Program-made: the position numbers and the translations under genes | In this document: one piece after another, positions 1-14,800 of the stretch | How positions within the stretch are numbered: position 1 is the first letter of the stretch | Layout of the letters: the number at the start of each line of letters is the position of its first letter | Source: Nematostella vectensis | Lineage: Eukaryota; Cnidaria; Anthozoa; Actiniaria; Edwardsiidae | Assembly: GCF_932526225.1 (NCBI RefSeq) | Contig: NC_064043.1 | Span: forward strand, 10,769,821 to 10,833,820 | Direction: 5' to 3' | DNA: 64,000 bases | The notes under the pieces: generated by a model | Seen by the model: the letters and a program-made list of their open reading frames with translations, nothing else | Told to the model about the DNA's origin: nothing | The model's database searches: none

Positions 1-141
1 GAATTGTTTATTATCATTGTTTCTTGCTTTATGCTCTTGAAAATGATTATAGAAAATTCACTTTTTAAAGAACAGCATACAGTACAATAATGAATTTGAA
101 TTCTCTTTTTTTTGTTAAATTGCTATGAATTTTACTTACAG

Positions 142-3100
142 TATTTACTCTGATTGAAGCATCCTCTAGATCAAAGCTGGATCGTTTGTTGCAGACTTGA
201 TCTACACATGTGTACTGAAGGATGTAATATGTGTTACTGTTTTAGGTCTCTGGATACCTCAGTACCATGCGGGACTGTCACACTACTTGGCTGGCAAGTA
301 TGTTGAAGATTTAGGGTAGAGTCATTTTGTATTAGTGTGAAAATATTCTAAATTACAGTATATAAATACAGTGGGGCCTTCTATGTACAGTATTATATGG
401 CAAGAAACAAAAAAAAATGCATTGTTATATTGAGAAAATTGTTTAATCAAGATTTATTTTACATATATTTTGGTTGGCAGAACCAGTTAACATTATTTCT
501 ATGTTATACCAAGTCATAAATTATGTCAAGGTTCCATTCTTTTTTTCTTTCTAGGTAGAACCAGTAAAACCAAGGACAGAATCCCAGCTTTCAATAGATG
601 TATGCTATTCATCATTCTGCTGTACAAACATATGTTAGATTTACTGTATTTTATGGCCATTTCTTTAATCACATATTTGTCATTAGGGTGATGATACCCC
701 TCAGGGAAGACGCAACAGTGGCAAAGCCATGGTTCTGGTTGACCAAATACTCACTAGGAGTTACCGTTTCCCCACAAGGTACATAGAATATGTAGGCCAC
801 AACAGCCTTTTTGTTCTACATGGGTACCATGTACAATTTATTTTTTTCAAATGTTTCAAATTTTTTTCACCAAATACTGCTGCATGTTTTCTGGATCTAT
901 CTGTGATTCTCACCTTGACAAACTCCAAAGTATGGTGGTAACTCAAATATTTATGTCAAACATCTATGTTAAAGGACTCCTGGGAAGATTTTGAAGGTGG
1001 TGGAATTGATGGGAGAGAGCATGCTGTCATTTAAGATCCCCATACAACTTCTGTAAGTAAACCATTAGATACAACAATATACTATTTTAACATTGGCTCT
1101 ACTGTATCTTTGACACAAACAGAGGATAAACTTGTATTGATAAAATCTGACTGTTTTTTATCAGAAAAATATACATAGCTGAGGAGCAACAACGAATTCT
1201 TGAGCTTCACCATCTTGGAGATGTGAGTTGTCATTCTGGTCTTATTAAAATAAATAAAAATAAATCATAATAAATTTTGTTGTAGGTTTCAAAAACAGCG
1301 TGCGATTGTGAGAATGTCACCATTCTTGATTGCACATGCAGCACGCACACAATGCAAATAAACAATTATAGACTACAAAATATCTGCTAAATTTAGCAGA
1401 TTTGTTTCCTGAAGTTAAATAATCATTTGAATACCATGTTGAGATATAAAGATTGTAACCACACAACGTTCTTCAGCAATAACTAAGAAGACATGAAGAC
1501 GGGAACCGGTTTAGCACGCGCATACAGTGTATTTTTTCATGTAATTTGATTGACATCTCGATCTATGTCACAAATGACTAGACCTGGGCCTTTCAGTTCA
1601 CGGACTTATTTCCGAAGGTTGACCAAAATAACTCAATATTACAGATTTGGGTTATTCGCGCGAACAAGCATCTTATAGGGTCCATACGAACCACATACCA
1701 TTTGGAAGATGAAAATGTAAAGAATTGACCAAATCTATCAATGGTTATATGCACTTTAAATGTTGTTCATTTTTTCTTAGCTGAACCCAGATTGGGAGGC
1801 ATACCGTCAGGAGATAATTGATAACCACTTCAAGCTGATCTGTAATTACAAAGGAGACCTTCGCGACTTGATGCCACTACAAGGTTTGTGTTATTCAAGG
1901 GGATTGTGTACTTCTACCTAAACCTTATACTATTTATTTTCCAAATGTGACTGATAAGTTTGTTGTTTTCTTTCAGTTGGCAATAACTTCAAAGCAAGCA
2001 GACTAAGAGGAAACAAAAAGCTAGCAACAATCCCAGTTAACCTCCATATTCAGCGAATGCGTGTTAATGATGGCTCTGGTGAAGGTCTGTATTTCAGGTA
2101 GCATTATCCTAAGGCGGGGGGGACTCGCCTAAAAATCAATTGGGATGATCATAGAAAAATGAAAAAACTTACTCCAAGGGATAGCTATTTGCTGTTATTG
2201 ACATCAATTCTCACCCCTTAGAGATAAGCACATTGGGCATTGTTGAAAAAAAATCTTTGACCCAAAGAGATACTGTGTTACTTTGCTGTTCCTTACTCTA
2301 CTGACAATAAAGCTGAAAGTTAGCACTCAGTTGATTTGTGGTTTACTGTAAAATATGTTTCCGGCATTTCAGACCCCTAATAGCATAAGACCTCCTATGG
2401 GATAGCAAAATCAAACAAATCTTTGAATACCTCCTAGAAGGGATAGCATTTAATAAAGTTCCATACCCTAAAGATATGAACTCCTAGAGTGTCTCTAATC
2501 CATCAAAGTAAAACCTGTTTACTGGAAAGAAATGGAACAAACCTTAGTTTACAGACAATCCTTGTCCTAACCTGCTACCCCACTCTATTGTAAGTAAAAA
2601 AAAGAAAAAAAAAGCTTTCGTTTTCTATGTTGAAACATCCACCATACGCAAGCAGTTGAAAATTAACTGATGCAATTTCCCTCACCCAGGCAAAGTATAT
2701 GATATCAGTACTGTGGGTGCATTTACTGCACACACTCTCAAGTTTGGTCAGGGTGGGCTAAGGAGAATGACAGCGATGCTGAAGAAATCACAACAGAGGT
2801 ACATTAGGGCTCAATAGTTGATAATGAAAGATGATAATAAAATGATAATAAAAAAGTTTATAACCTGATATATCAGGTTTCTTTTACATCTCTATTTACA
2901 TGCGTATGTAATGCACTGTAAATTATTGGCCTTTTAAGAGTTCATTGACATTTAACATTTTTAAAGTATATTTTGCCCGTTGTACCATCCTCAATCACAT
3001 AACTTATGCGATACTGTAGCTCTCTGAGACTTTGTTATAAGTGCTATTATCTGTTTACATGTTTCTTTATGTGTTTCTTATAAATATACTTACATATTAT

Positions 3101-5807
3101 TTTGGTTTGTTTGATTAGTGGCAGTGAAGGTGAAAATAGGGCTGCACAAGTAAAAAAGTCACGAGGTGAGTTATAGAAATCAGCTGGAAAATTTGGTGGG
3201 GTATTTGCTTGTTGGAATAAAAATGCAGTATAAAAAATATACATACAGTAAATACACGGTACACCCACAAAAATACTATGCTACTTTATTACGCCCCCCC
3301 CCCGAATTTTGGACACTTGTATTTGTTACCCTAGTGATGTGTTGGATTGAAATATCATTTGTAGCCCACTGGTACACAGAGCAGTTAGTGGATTCTTTGC
3401 TCATTTGCAACTTCTGTTCACAGCCAACTTAGAAAAACTTAAAGTCACCATCACACATCTATGCCAAAAGCTAAAAACGTAAGTAGTGTATCACAGCTGC
3501 CATTCAGGGTAATGAATAACATTTGGTATTTGGTGTATTCTAAACATGTATGTGTATTCTAAACAAGTATGGCAGTTTCTTCCCCCTTCTTCCCAAATTG
3601 TTGTTTCCTTTTCTACTGTATTATGTGTCAGTTTTTACAGTAAGTTTTTCCCTTTATTTTATTTATTATTTATTTAGAGACTTCCTTCACACTTTCTGTA
3701 TATCGAGTTCACTACAAAAAAAACATAACAAGTGTGAAGAGAAATGTATACTTTATTTATCCAACATCTTGAAACTGACTAGGAGAAGGGATTCGTGTTT
3801 CAGACACGTACATTTTCTTAGGACACCATGGCCTTTTTATTTTGTGATGTGCATGTAACTGAACTGCTCCTGGCTGCGATATCACTGTGCAAGGAAACAA
3901 CATAAGATATTATGTACAATATGCCCGACTGAAAAAAGAATGCTGTCTGTTATTATCGCAGAGGCATCAAGACGGCCAATGTTTCAAACATCTTGGACAC
4001 ACAGTCCAGCTTATCAGACAAGGTAAGGCGACTGCCATTAGTTTCAAACATCTTGGACACACAGTCCAGCTTATCAGACAAGGTAAGGCGACTGCCATTA
4101 GTTTCAAACATCTTGGACACACAGTCCAGCTTATCAGACAAGGTAAGGCGACTGTCATTAGTTTCATCATAGAGATGCTATAGCCAGCCATTCTTATATA
4201 ATCGCTGCTTGGGTAATATTTACCCACTATTGCCATCGCTGCTTGGGTAATATTTACCCTCTCTTGCCATCGCTGCTTGGGTAATATTTACCCTCTATTG
4301 CCATCGCTGCTTGGGTAATATTTACCCTCTATTACCATCGCTGCTTGGATAATCTTTACAGTCTATTGATATCGCTGCTTTTGATAATCTTTGCTTCTAT
4401 TACCATCGCTGCTTGGATAATCTTTACCCTCTATTATCATCGCTGCTTGGATAATCTTTACCCTCTATTGCCATCGCTGCTTGGGTAATCTTTACCCCCT
4501 ATTACCAACGCTGTTCGGATAATCTTAACCCTCTATTGCCATCGCTGCTTAGGTAATCTGTACACTCTATTACCATAGCTGCTTGGTTACTTTTATCCAT
4601 GCTTTGCCATTACGCTTTGGCGCATAAAATGTAAAGTCTTTTCTCTTGATAGTGTACAACATGGTCGTTAATCAGACTTTAATTCCACAGGCCAATCACC
4701 TTCTCATATTACGCGAGGCGTCGATTGTCAAGGAGTCCTTGGCCACTCTGAAGAAGTCGGTCCCCAAGCCTGATGACCCCCACCAAGGTGGTGATTCAAC
4801 TGGTCAGTCTCTTTACTTGTAATAAGAACGAGGGTTTGTTCCATTCTCAGGAAACCAGGGAACCCAGAGAACCTTCGGGAACCCTCGGGAACCAAGAGGA
4901 CCCTCGGGAACCCAGAGAACCCTCGGGGACCCAGAGAACCCTCGGGAACCCAGAGAACCCTCGGAAACCCAGAGAACCCTCGGGGACCCAGAGAACCTTC
5001 GGAAACCCAGAGAACCCTCGGGGACCCAGAGAACCCTCGGGGACCCAGAGAACCCTCGGGAACCCAGAGAACCCTCGGAAACCGAGAGAACCCTCAGGGA
5101 CCCAGAGAACCTTCGGAAACCGAGAGAACCCTCGGGAACCCAGAGAACCCTCGGGAATCCAGAGAACCCTCGGAAGCCCAGAGAACCCTTCGGTAACCCA
5201 GAGGACCCTCGGGAAACCAGGGAACCCTCGGGAACCCACAGAACCCTCGGGAACCCAGCGTAACGAGGCACAAGAACCCCTTCTCTCTCCTCGTCACGCT
5301 GGCTCTAACGCCCTGGGTTCCGCGGATAGGCTATCACATTTCTATCGATCTTTTTTTGTCCGCTAATAATATACATTAGAATTCACCAACTAGAGTCTAT
5401 CACAAATCCTGCATTTTGATTGGCTGAGCTACTAATGGTCTATAAGTGATAGAAAGTGACTAGCGAAATGCTCGGGAAAATGGCGGCTTAATCTCGATTT
5501 GCCGAAGTTATCGACGGCTTTTTACTGAATGATTAGATATGTTATCCCAGAAAAAAAAGAAAAACAGTAAAGGCATCCAGATATATGAGGATTTTTAACG
5601 GTTAAAAAAAAATAAAACATTTTTCAACATTCAGCGGGAAAGAGATTTTTTTATCGTGTTTTAGCCTGCTTGCAGGCGGTACTCGGTGTTATTATTGCGG
5701 AAAACCCTCTCGCCATCTTGTATTTTAAGCCGCGTGGTTCCTGGAGGCGAACGGAGAGGGTTTTCCGCGATGATAACACCGAGTACCGCCTGCAAGCAGG
5801 CTAATCG

Positions 5808-5840
<33 letters not shown>

Positions 5841-8800
5841 TAAGTTTACATTTTGCAGAATTTAAGTCAAACAGAGTTCAGTGAAAGAAGAGCTGTCTCC
5901 AAGTTTTCTTATGCTTCGGTTCGACAAAAGGATGGCACTGAATTCAAAGTCATTCAACTTATATACGAGCGGCCTTTGGCCGACGCTGGAAAACAACCGA
6001 AGATAAACAAACCATTTTCAATCGTCGCTTTTTTTGTCTAGTTGGTAAATTCTAACTCTCGGCCTCGTGGACTATGATTTTGAAAAGACCATTCGGCCTC
6101 GAGGTCCACGAGGCACGTCACACACAGCAGTCACACAACTCGCCTCGCCTGATTTTTTGTTCATGACACGTTGAGACGTCATCCGTGATTGTTATTGGAA
6201 GACGCATGCAGATCTGTTTTTAATACTTACTGATTTTTAATTTGGAGGAGAGCCCACTGAGATTTGGAGGAAAATAAAGAGGTTTTCGGGGTATTTCCCT
6301 TTCCTTTGCCAATTTGAATTAAATAAATGAAAATCCAACATCCATACGTTGTTCTTTAATAATGTCTAGCAGGGAGAGGTAGGGGGGTTATTTGAAAATT
6401 CGTAGCCACGGTGGGGGGGGGGTTTGGATAACGCTTATTCTTAACATAAGGGATGCCCATATTGATTCCTGTGTAGTCTCATACAGTTGCAAATTGCATT
6501 TTTTTTTTTTCCTCACAGCTGACGGGCAATGGAACGTGACTGCATTCTCCAATGACGAAGCACAGGTAAATGTGAGAAATAACAAAATGATACCCAACAC
6601 ACTATGACTCCGAATTCGCCGATCCCCTCATTTTTTCCCGATCCGCACAAAGTTTTGCCTCGATCCGAATCCGCAACGCATAATAGAAGCAAACAATCGA
6701 TAATAAGAAAATCATATATGCGATCAAGAATCGGCAAAATCCGCAGTCATGATAATCAAACTTTCAATGGATCCGTGATCCGGTACGGAAATCCGTTCTT
6801 ATTTTTCCTGAAATCTGTAATCCGCGGGCCATTTTAGGCCGGATTCGCCGGAAAACCTATTCACTACCCCCCCCCCCCCCCCCCATTCTCCATCCCACTT
6901 CTGCTGCTACAGCTGACCCAAGAGCCAAAAGCCCCTGCTGTCACTTTCTACCTCCCTCCTCCACTTCGTCCTTATTGGTCTTCCTTTCCTCTCCTCCTCT
7001 GGTGCCCACGTGGTGCCCACGTGTCGCGTTGGCGCCATCTCCTCTATTTTATGTCAGGATGTCGGCGTGCTAGTCTTGAAAGCTTTAACTATTCTGCTAT
7101 TAAAGCGTTAGAGAGGTAAGTAATTATACACAGGAGAAACCCAGGCAACACAGGAGGTGAGTAATTATGCAGAGGAGAAACCTTAGAACACGTTAATCTT
7201 CCAACAGTATTTTTGATTAAATCGTCGTGCATTTTTATCAAAATCAGCGCTTTTTAGATAATGCGAGTATTCGGCTATTGGCTGATCTTCTATTTGAAAC
7301 AGCATTACGCCTGCATTCTGTGGTGTTTCGCTTTGGATTCGAAATGGTGATAAAAATCGCGCTTTTCACGTAGGCCGAGTGACAGATTGCATCTCTGCAC
7401 GTGAACTGGCCCCGAGACAATGTCCAGTTCACGTGAAATGACAAGTTGGTCGCCAACGATCGCTTTGTACTGCACGTTTTCCTTTTCCACCTTTTATCTT
7501 TAAATCATTTGTTGGTTTCCTGTTTTTAGGTGCGTTTTTTTTTGTTGAGTATACACCGACTGAAAAGTTTCCATTGTTTTTCAATAGATACAGTTCGCTA
7601 TCTAGAGTAAAACGGAAAGAAGTTAATTTCTCAAAGATGAAAAATTCGGACAAGTATCTAACTGCCTACCCTCTTTTTGTTAAAGAAAAAGAAAAACTTT
7701 TTTATCAGAACGTGCACCCTAAAGATTCACCAAATTCTAAGATCATGGTAAGAACATACCTAATTCCCTGTTAGGCGAGGCCCCTGTTCGCTGTATCTGT
7801 ATTTCGCTCAGCTTGCGCACGCGAACGCCAGCCCAGGTCAATACAGAGAAAACAGGCTCAGATAGCGACAAAATAGTTTTAATTAGAGTAATGCGTTTTA
7901 AAAATGCAGAATCAAATTGTGTTCATACTAGCTACAAAAAATACTATTGTTATTTATCGTTTGTTCTATTCTCTTTTTCGTACATTATCGGTATTTTATT
8001 TATGTTATATACACAGTATCTGGTGTGTGTGTATTTTAGGCTGCGGCGTTACCATTCTCGGGGACCTCGCGCGTGTGCGCGATGCGGTGTACCTTGTTTT
8101 TTAAAGAAGATCCTTGTAAAGGTTTGCAGCCTTAGAATGCTCCAAACATAGAAACGGCTCAGCCTAAACTTAAAAATTAAACGTTCTTAAAAAAAGAGTG
8201 TATTCAGTGTAAGCATGACTTCTCCCTGTCTAAGGATTGTTTTAATTTAATCATTTGACTTGTGTGTTTATTTTAGATGCTTCCCGTGACATTTCCTCTT
8301 ATCAAAATAATGTAATATTTGGTCACACGTCTCCTTTGCATACAGCAAAGCAAATAACATAAAAAAAACGTGCTAGAATTCGTACAAGCTTTGCCCCTCT
8401 TGAGCCTACTATCAAACGGTGCATTAAACCTTTATGTACAATAAAACTTTAAGCTGACCATTTTGGATCAAGTAGCGTTAAGTGCGAAAGGAATAACAAT
8501 AGGACTGCCTGTTTCCATTGGCTGCTTCAAAGATCTAATATTTGCAACACTTTCTATTGAACACTGATAATTAATCTACATCCCAATTCTGTTTTTGTGT
8601 GGTTAGTTTTGAATGTTATTTATACTGTTTGTCTTGTATTGAATAACGTGACTGACGGGTAAAGAAAGAGGGAGGGAGCGCTTCTTTTGAACCCAAAACC
8701 GTCCCTCGGCTTCTTGTGGGGTTGGGTGGCGCCATTGTTAAAATGCGTGGCTCTATAAATTCATTGGCCCCTGGGCTCAATTAATGCCGACGTAAGATAA

Positions 8801-11800
8801 GTTTTCGGTCCCTACCCTTGCCCCGAAAATCTCCCATCCCTTCTTCGAAAACCAACAAGTTCAATCCTAAGCCTTGTTTTACCGGAATTAGAAATGGTTC
8901 GTAGACGACTGCTTGAGGTGCCTTTCCATGCCTCATATGCCTTCATATATTGTCGTGATTCAATATATCAGCTATCCACAGCTATCCAAATGATGCTAAA
9001 GTAAACTGTTTATGACTTAACTTTAATAATAAATTTATTTCACGAAGAATAGTATATAATGGTTGGTACATAATGATTGAGGTAGTTTGTGGAAGCGACA
9101 GAGAACCTTACAGTAATACTGATAATAATGATTATAATACTGATACATAACATCTCTATTTCAACAATTAAACAGCTTTATTGCAACAAGCATATATGTA
9201 TATTTTTTTTCAATGATATAGGATGTGAGATGATAAAATTCTAATAAAATAGTCATTTTTTAATTTGAGTAGAACGTTGTGTCGTGTCATAAGATCTTCA
9301 CTCAGTCCACGCACACACAGTTCCCGCGGCAAGTGATTACGTAACAGTGCCGTTTTTATTCCATCCCATACTCTTTTCTGTACCATTGCAAGATCTCGGA
9401 ATTGTTATTTCCCGCATCTCTTTCCTGTTCTTCGTCTTTATTTTCCTCATTGTTCGTTGGCTTTTCTTGAGAACACTTTGTCACACGGTATTTTGAGGGA
9501 AAGTATTCCGCGAAGCATGCCAAAACGTAAAGCTCCGTATCTGGTTTGTTCTGTTCAGACGTATGATAACTCTTTTTGTCTAAACCTCTGAGTCTTTCTT
9601 GGAATAGAGCTCTGAATTCTTTTGCAAGCTCCAATGTTTCGTTGTCACTAATTGATCTCAACGCTTTCTTTCCCTTGGTTTTAGTCATCCCTCCACATCG
9701 TGTAAACCATTCCTGCTCGCTCATAGATACCATCTTAGTCTAGGACAGATATTGTATTTGTAGCTTGTCCGTATGCCTGTCTGCGTAGATTGACTGTATA
9801 GATTGACTTGTAGTAAACCCAGTCTTGTTCTCTTTTATACGCGGCCCAGCTCAGCACTGCCGCACGTGAGGAAAGCGTGAGCGAAACGTTTCTCGCGTGC
9901 AACTCGGACCAGCTGCTTTATGTTGATAGTGGGGGTGATGGAAAAGATACCAATGTACAGCACCTGTCCATATTTTATTATTTACGTTTACTTTTTCTCG
10001 ACGCTTATTCACCAATCATATACATCCTTTTGTCCATATTTTATTATTTACGTTTATTTTCTCTCGACGCTTATTCACCAATCATATACATTCTTTTTAC
10101 TTTTAATTTTCTCTATCATGTGTCTAATTTTACTTGTTGTGAATACATAGTATCTGGAAGTGGAACATTGGTCTTTTTAAAATTCTAAACATTTATAACT
10201 TGAAGTTGATAAAAATAAGACTTTCGAAACGATTTCCAAATGTTCTTCAAATTCAAAAATCTTTTTATGGCTTTCAAAACGTAAATTAAAAGACATTGTT
10301 AGAATTTTTAAGCAAGAACCCACGGGAGCAATGTGCTAGAATAGCCACAGGGCTTAACAGATAATAGTCCATCTTATTGTTCGGGAAGAAGCAAGTCCGT
10401 GTGAGAAATTAATCTCAGTTTAAGCGTTTTAGTTTCCAATGTGAGTAGGATAACGATAAGCGGATTATTATCTATGAAAGTTTCAACCAATCGACTTTGG
10501 GTACTAAACAATAATTTAAGCCATAAATAGATCAAAGATTGATTGATTAGGAAAGTGTTAAGACACGTCCATGAATTAATTGACGAGAACTGACAAGATA
10601 GACAAGATATAAATCTTGATTAAAGCTTCTAAATGCCGCCATAAAAAAAACTTGCATAGTTTGGATTATACTTTGATCGATTTATTACGGGTTGTCACTG
10701 ACGAAGTTTTATTTTTGTTTCAGTTCTGGCAAGAAATTCTAGGTCTAGGTCATGGTTCCTGCAACAGGACATAAGTACTTGAAACAATGTATCAATACCC
10801 AATCAACACCTCAAAATAGTCACTAATGTTCGCCGAAAAAAATGCACAACTCACCTACATTCAACATCACTGATTTATTAGCTGTTTATAAATTTTGTAC
10901 TGTATTTTATCTTTTATCTTTGAAAATCACCGAAAAGTTTTTTTACGCCAACATTCAAGTTGGCGGCCAACTAATTAAATCCGGAAAATGGATCTACATC
11001 TGGTCTATTTGAATAATTTGAATTTCTACGTTTACGACATGATAAAGCATTCCGAACACATGGATATTATTCAGACATCCTTATTTATCGAAATAAGGTA
11101 CTTCTTCGATAGAATAGTCGACGAGGCCGCTTCTCATGCCGGGCCATTTTGACGAATTTGTAAATCTAATGACGAAAGCTTGCCGCCTTGGCAAAGTTTC
11201 GTGCGTTTTTGCCCAGCACAGGGTATAGTTTGCACATGTTGTGTCAGCTTTGGAGGTAAAACACTGGCAAAAGTATGCGTATAACAATCGAGTGCTGGCC
11301 GTTTTGGCGAAGTTTGGTGCGTTGTGTGCAGCCCAGAGTACAATCAGCGCATTGAGTCAGCTTTGGCGGTAAAACACTACGGCAAAAGATATTGTAAAAT
11401 AATTGCGTTGAAATGACGAAAGCTGGCCGTGTAAGGCTTGTGCGTTCTGACACAGCAGAAAGTACCATTCTGCACATATTGTGACGCTGGTATAAGCTTT
11501 AAAATCTGCCCCCAGCCGGGGCTCGCGCTGTATTAATGCGTCCATAGTCCATCTTTCCAGCGAAGATAGTAGAATTCTTAACTGGACTACTAATAAAAAA
11601 TAAACGTGTGTCCTATATAATTTTGTCGTTTCGAAACGATCGTATCAAGCCCATTGCAATTATTCGGTCGTCTGATTTGCAACCTTGCGACCTTACGCAA
11701 AGACGAAGGCGACGGCATCAAGAACGGCGCGCGCGGTTACGAATTGCTCAAAGTGTCCACTAGATTTTCCCCGCAAATATTTTTTTGCGGATGCGAAAAT

Positions 11801-14800
11801 TTCTGCGTCCACACACAGCGTATTTGAAACGTTTACAGACGTCCACACGTATCCGGAAATTTCTGAAAACGCAAATTTCTTTTTACGAATCCTGCTCTCG
11901 TCTACACGTATCCAGCGTAATCTAACAGAATGAAGTAAGCGTATTATTTTCACGAGCGCACGCGCCGTTCTTGGTGCCTTTGCCGTTGTCCTTGCGTAAG
12001 GTCTCTATTGTATACGATACGACGTTCGCAATCTCTATACTTTTACAAGACGCGGTCGCATTTGATAATTTAACCCATAGCTTTTGAAGACCGACAATGC
12101 AAACTGCTGAGATTGCCATGTTTCTCGTCAGTACCTTATAGTTATCGTAATGTAGCAACGGTTTGACTAAACAAGACCAATGATATTCCATCTTCAGGAA
12201 TTGTCACGTTTCTCGTCAGTACCTTATAGTTACATCAATGTACCAATGGTGTGACTTAACAAGGCCAATGATATTCCATCTTCAAGGAATTGTCACGTTT
12301 ATCTTCAGTACCAATAGTTTGACTTAACAAGGCCAATAATATCACATCTTCAGTAATTGCCACGTTTATCTTCAGTACCTTATAGTTAGATTTCTGTGCC
12401 AACGGTGTGACTAAAGAAGGCCAATGATATTGCATCTTCAGGAATTGTCCAAGTTGGTGGAACAATGTCTGCTACTAATCCAAGCCCATGTGAACAGCAT
12501 GATACAGGGAACCCAACCTCCTGAAAGTGAGTTATTTATCATAGCCTTTCATCTGACTCTTTAGTGAAATTTACTGTTTGACGGTAATTAAGATAATTCC
12601 AGTCACTTATTGGGTGTTTATCAAGTATCAAACTTCAATCGTGATTACTACTTCTTGCTACACTGTGACTATGATGCGGTTTTGCCCGCGGGCATGTTAA
12701 CACTACAGCTTTCTTGTCAGACACGTCATGGACAGATGCTATCACTTCAGAAATCCACGATTTCTCACGGGCAGTGGAAGGACTCTCCAAAGAAATCTAC
12801 CTTGCCTTGATATTTGCTCAACTACAGGTTTGTTCTAGATATCATGCTCTTCGAAAAAATACAAGGCTTGTTTGACGGACCATTAGAGTTTGATTTTGGG
12901 GGGGTGGGGAGAGGACGGGTTGCAGAATTACCAGAGAAAAATTGCGGGCTGACCATAAATATAAGAAAAACAATTCTTACCCCAAAAAATTCTTACAATT
13001 CTTAGAAAAAGAATTAAAATTCTATAAAAGTCCTATTAAAGTGTTTCTTCTTCTCATGCAAGAGAGTATCTCAAGTAAATGTTTTACAATTTGACGTGCA
13101 CTTCGTGGCCACTAATAAGGATGCGAGAAACGTAATCTTATACGACGTGCGCTTCTGTGGCCACCTTGTGAAGTAGGGTTGGGGTTGCGAGAAAAGTGCT
13201 CTTTGATTGGCATCAGCGTAACTAGCAAAGAAATGCTTCAGGCACACCAGAACACGATGGAACCCTTGTAGATATAAAGTTTGTGTCAATGCTAATTGCC
13301 AAACTTTCTTAAATCTTTTGTCCAGGTGGCCACGGTAGCGCGTGTCGTACTATTGAAACCAACAGTCTCACAAATATTAATGATAACATTCATTAATATC
13401 TAGCTGTAAATGTAGAAAAGTGCAAAAATAGAAACAAGTGATTTGAGAAATTGTTTTTAATTTGGGAAAATGGCGGCTACGCAATGTATGATTTCTGTCC
13501 TCTTATTATTATTGTGTTTTCAGGAGGACTCAAAGCACATTCCCTTACTTTACGCGATCAAGAGAAGACAAGACATCGTGTTTGCTCACGCTGTAAGTGA
13601 ATCGTGAATGTATTGATAATGCCACTATATATAATTCAGCCTTTTTTTAATTCTTTCTTGGCCATGACAACTGTGTTACGACTACTTTGTACTCTCTAAC
13701 AGGTGACCTCCTTGATAGCTGGCTTTGTAAGCAAACTCTACACAGACCTCAGCAATCCTTTATTCTGGAAACAAATCGTCCAAATCGGCTTCCTAGTCCA
13801 CTTTGAAAGCCTTCTCAGCACCAGTGGTAAGTGACTGATAACGTCATACTATACGTTTAGTGCCATGAACGCTTACGATCCAATTCTGCCTTACATCATA
13901 ACTTTGGCAACCTAACCCTACCTTCTACCTATAACCAACAACTTCATGCCCCAAGCTAAGCCTGAGATAACCTTGGCCTGTGATATCCCTGGTATGTGAT
14001 ATCCCTGGTCTGTGATAACCTTGGACGGTGACAGGACTTGTCTGTGATAAATCTGGCCTGTGATAACCTTGGCTTTTTATAACCCTGGCCTATGATAACC
14101 TTGGTATGGGATAACCTTGGCCTGTTATAATTCTGACGTGTGATAAACTTGGTCTCTGACAACCTTGACCTATGATAACCTTGGCCTATGATAACCTTGG
14201 TCTGTGATAATCTTTGCCTATGACAACCTTGGCCTGTGATAACCTTGACCTATGACAACGGCCTGTGATAACCTAATCTTGACCTATGATAACTTTGGCC
14301 TATGATAACCTTGGTCTGTGATAACCTTGGCCTATGACAACCTTGGCCTATGACAACCTTGGCCTGTGATAACCTTGGCCTGTGATGACCTCCGCCTTTG
14401 ATAACCCTGGCATATGACAACCTTGGCCTGTGATAACCTTTGTCTGTTGTAACCTTGACTTCTGATAACCTTGACCTATGATAACCTTGACTTCTGATAA
14501 CCTTGACCTATGATAACCATGGCCTATGACAACCTTGGCCTGTGATAACCTTTGTCTGTTGTAACCTTGACTTCTGATAACCTTGGCCTGTGATAACCTT
14601 GACCTACGATAACCTTGACTTCTGATAACCTTTGCCTATGATAACCTTGGCCTTTGATAACCTTGGCATATGATAACCTTGGCCTGTGATAACCTTGACT
14701 TCTGATAACCTTGGCCTGTGATAACCTTGACCTATGATAACCTTGACTTCTGATAATCTTGGCCTATGATAACCTTTTCCTGTTGTAACCTTGACTTCTG

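Noticed and set aside
4773-5366. 197-codon plus-strand and 152-codon minus-strand frames with PRE/GSLG repeats
   Set aside because: Shadows of the intronic 18-19 bp minisatellite; they lie inside an INPP4 intron with exons on both sides in phase.
5853-6041. 62-residue plus-strand frame after a poly-T run
   Set aside because: It lies in an INPP4 intron next to a MITE, has no splice link in phase with the flanking exons, and no recognised domain.
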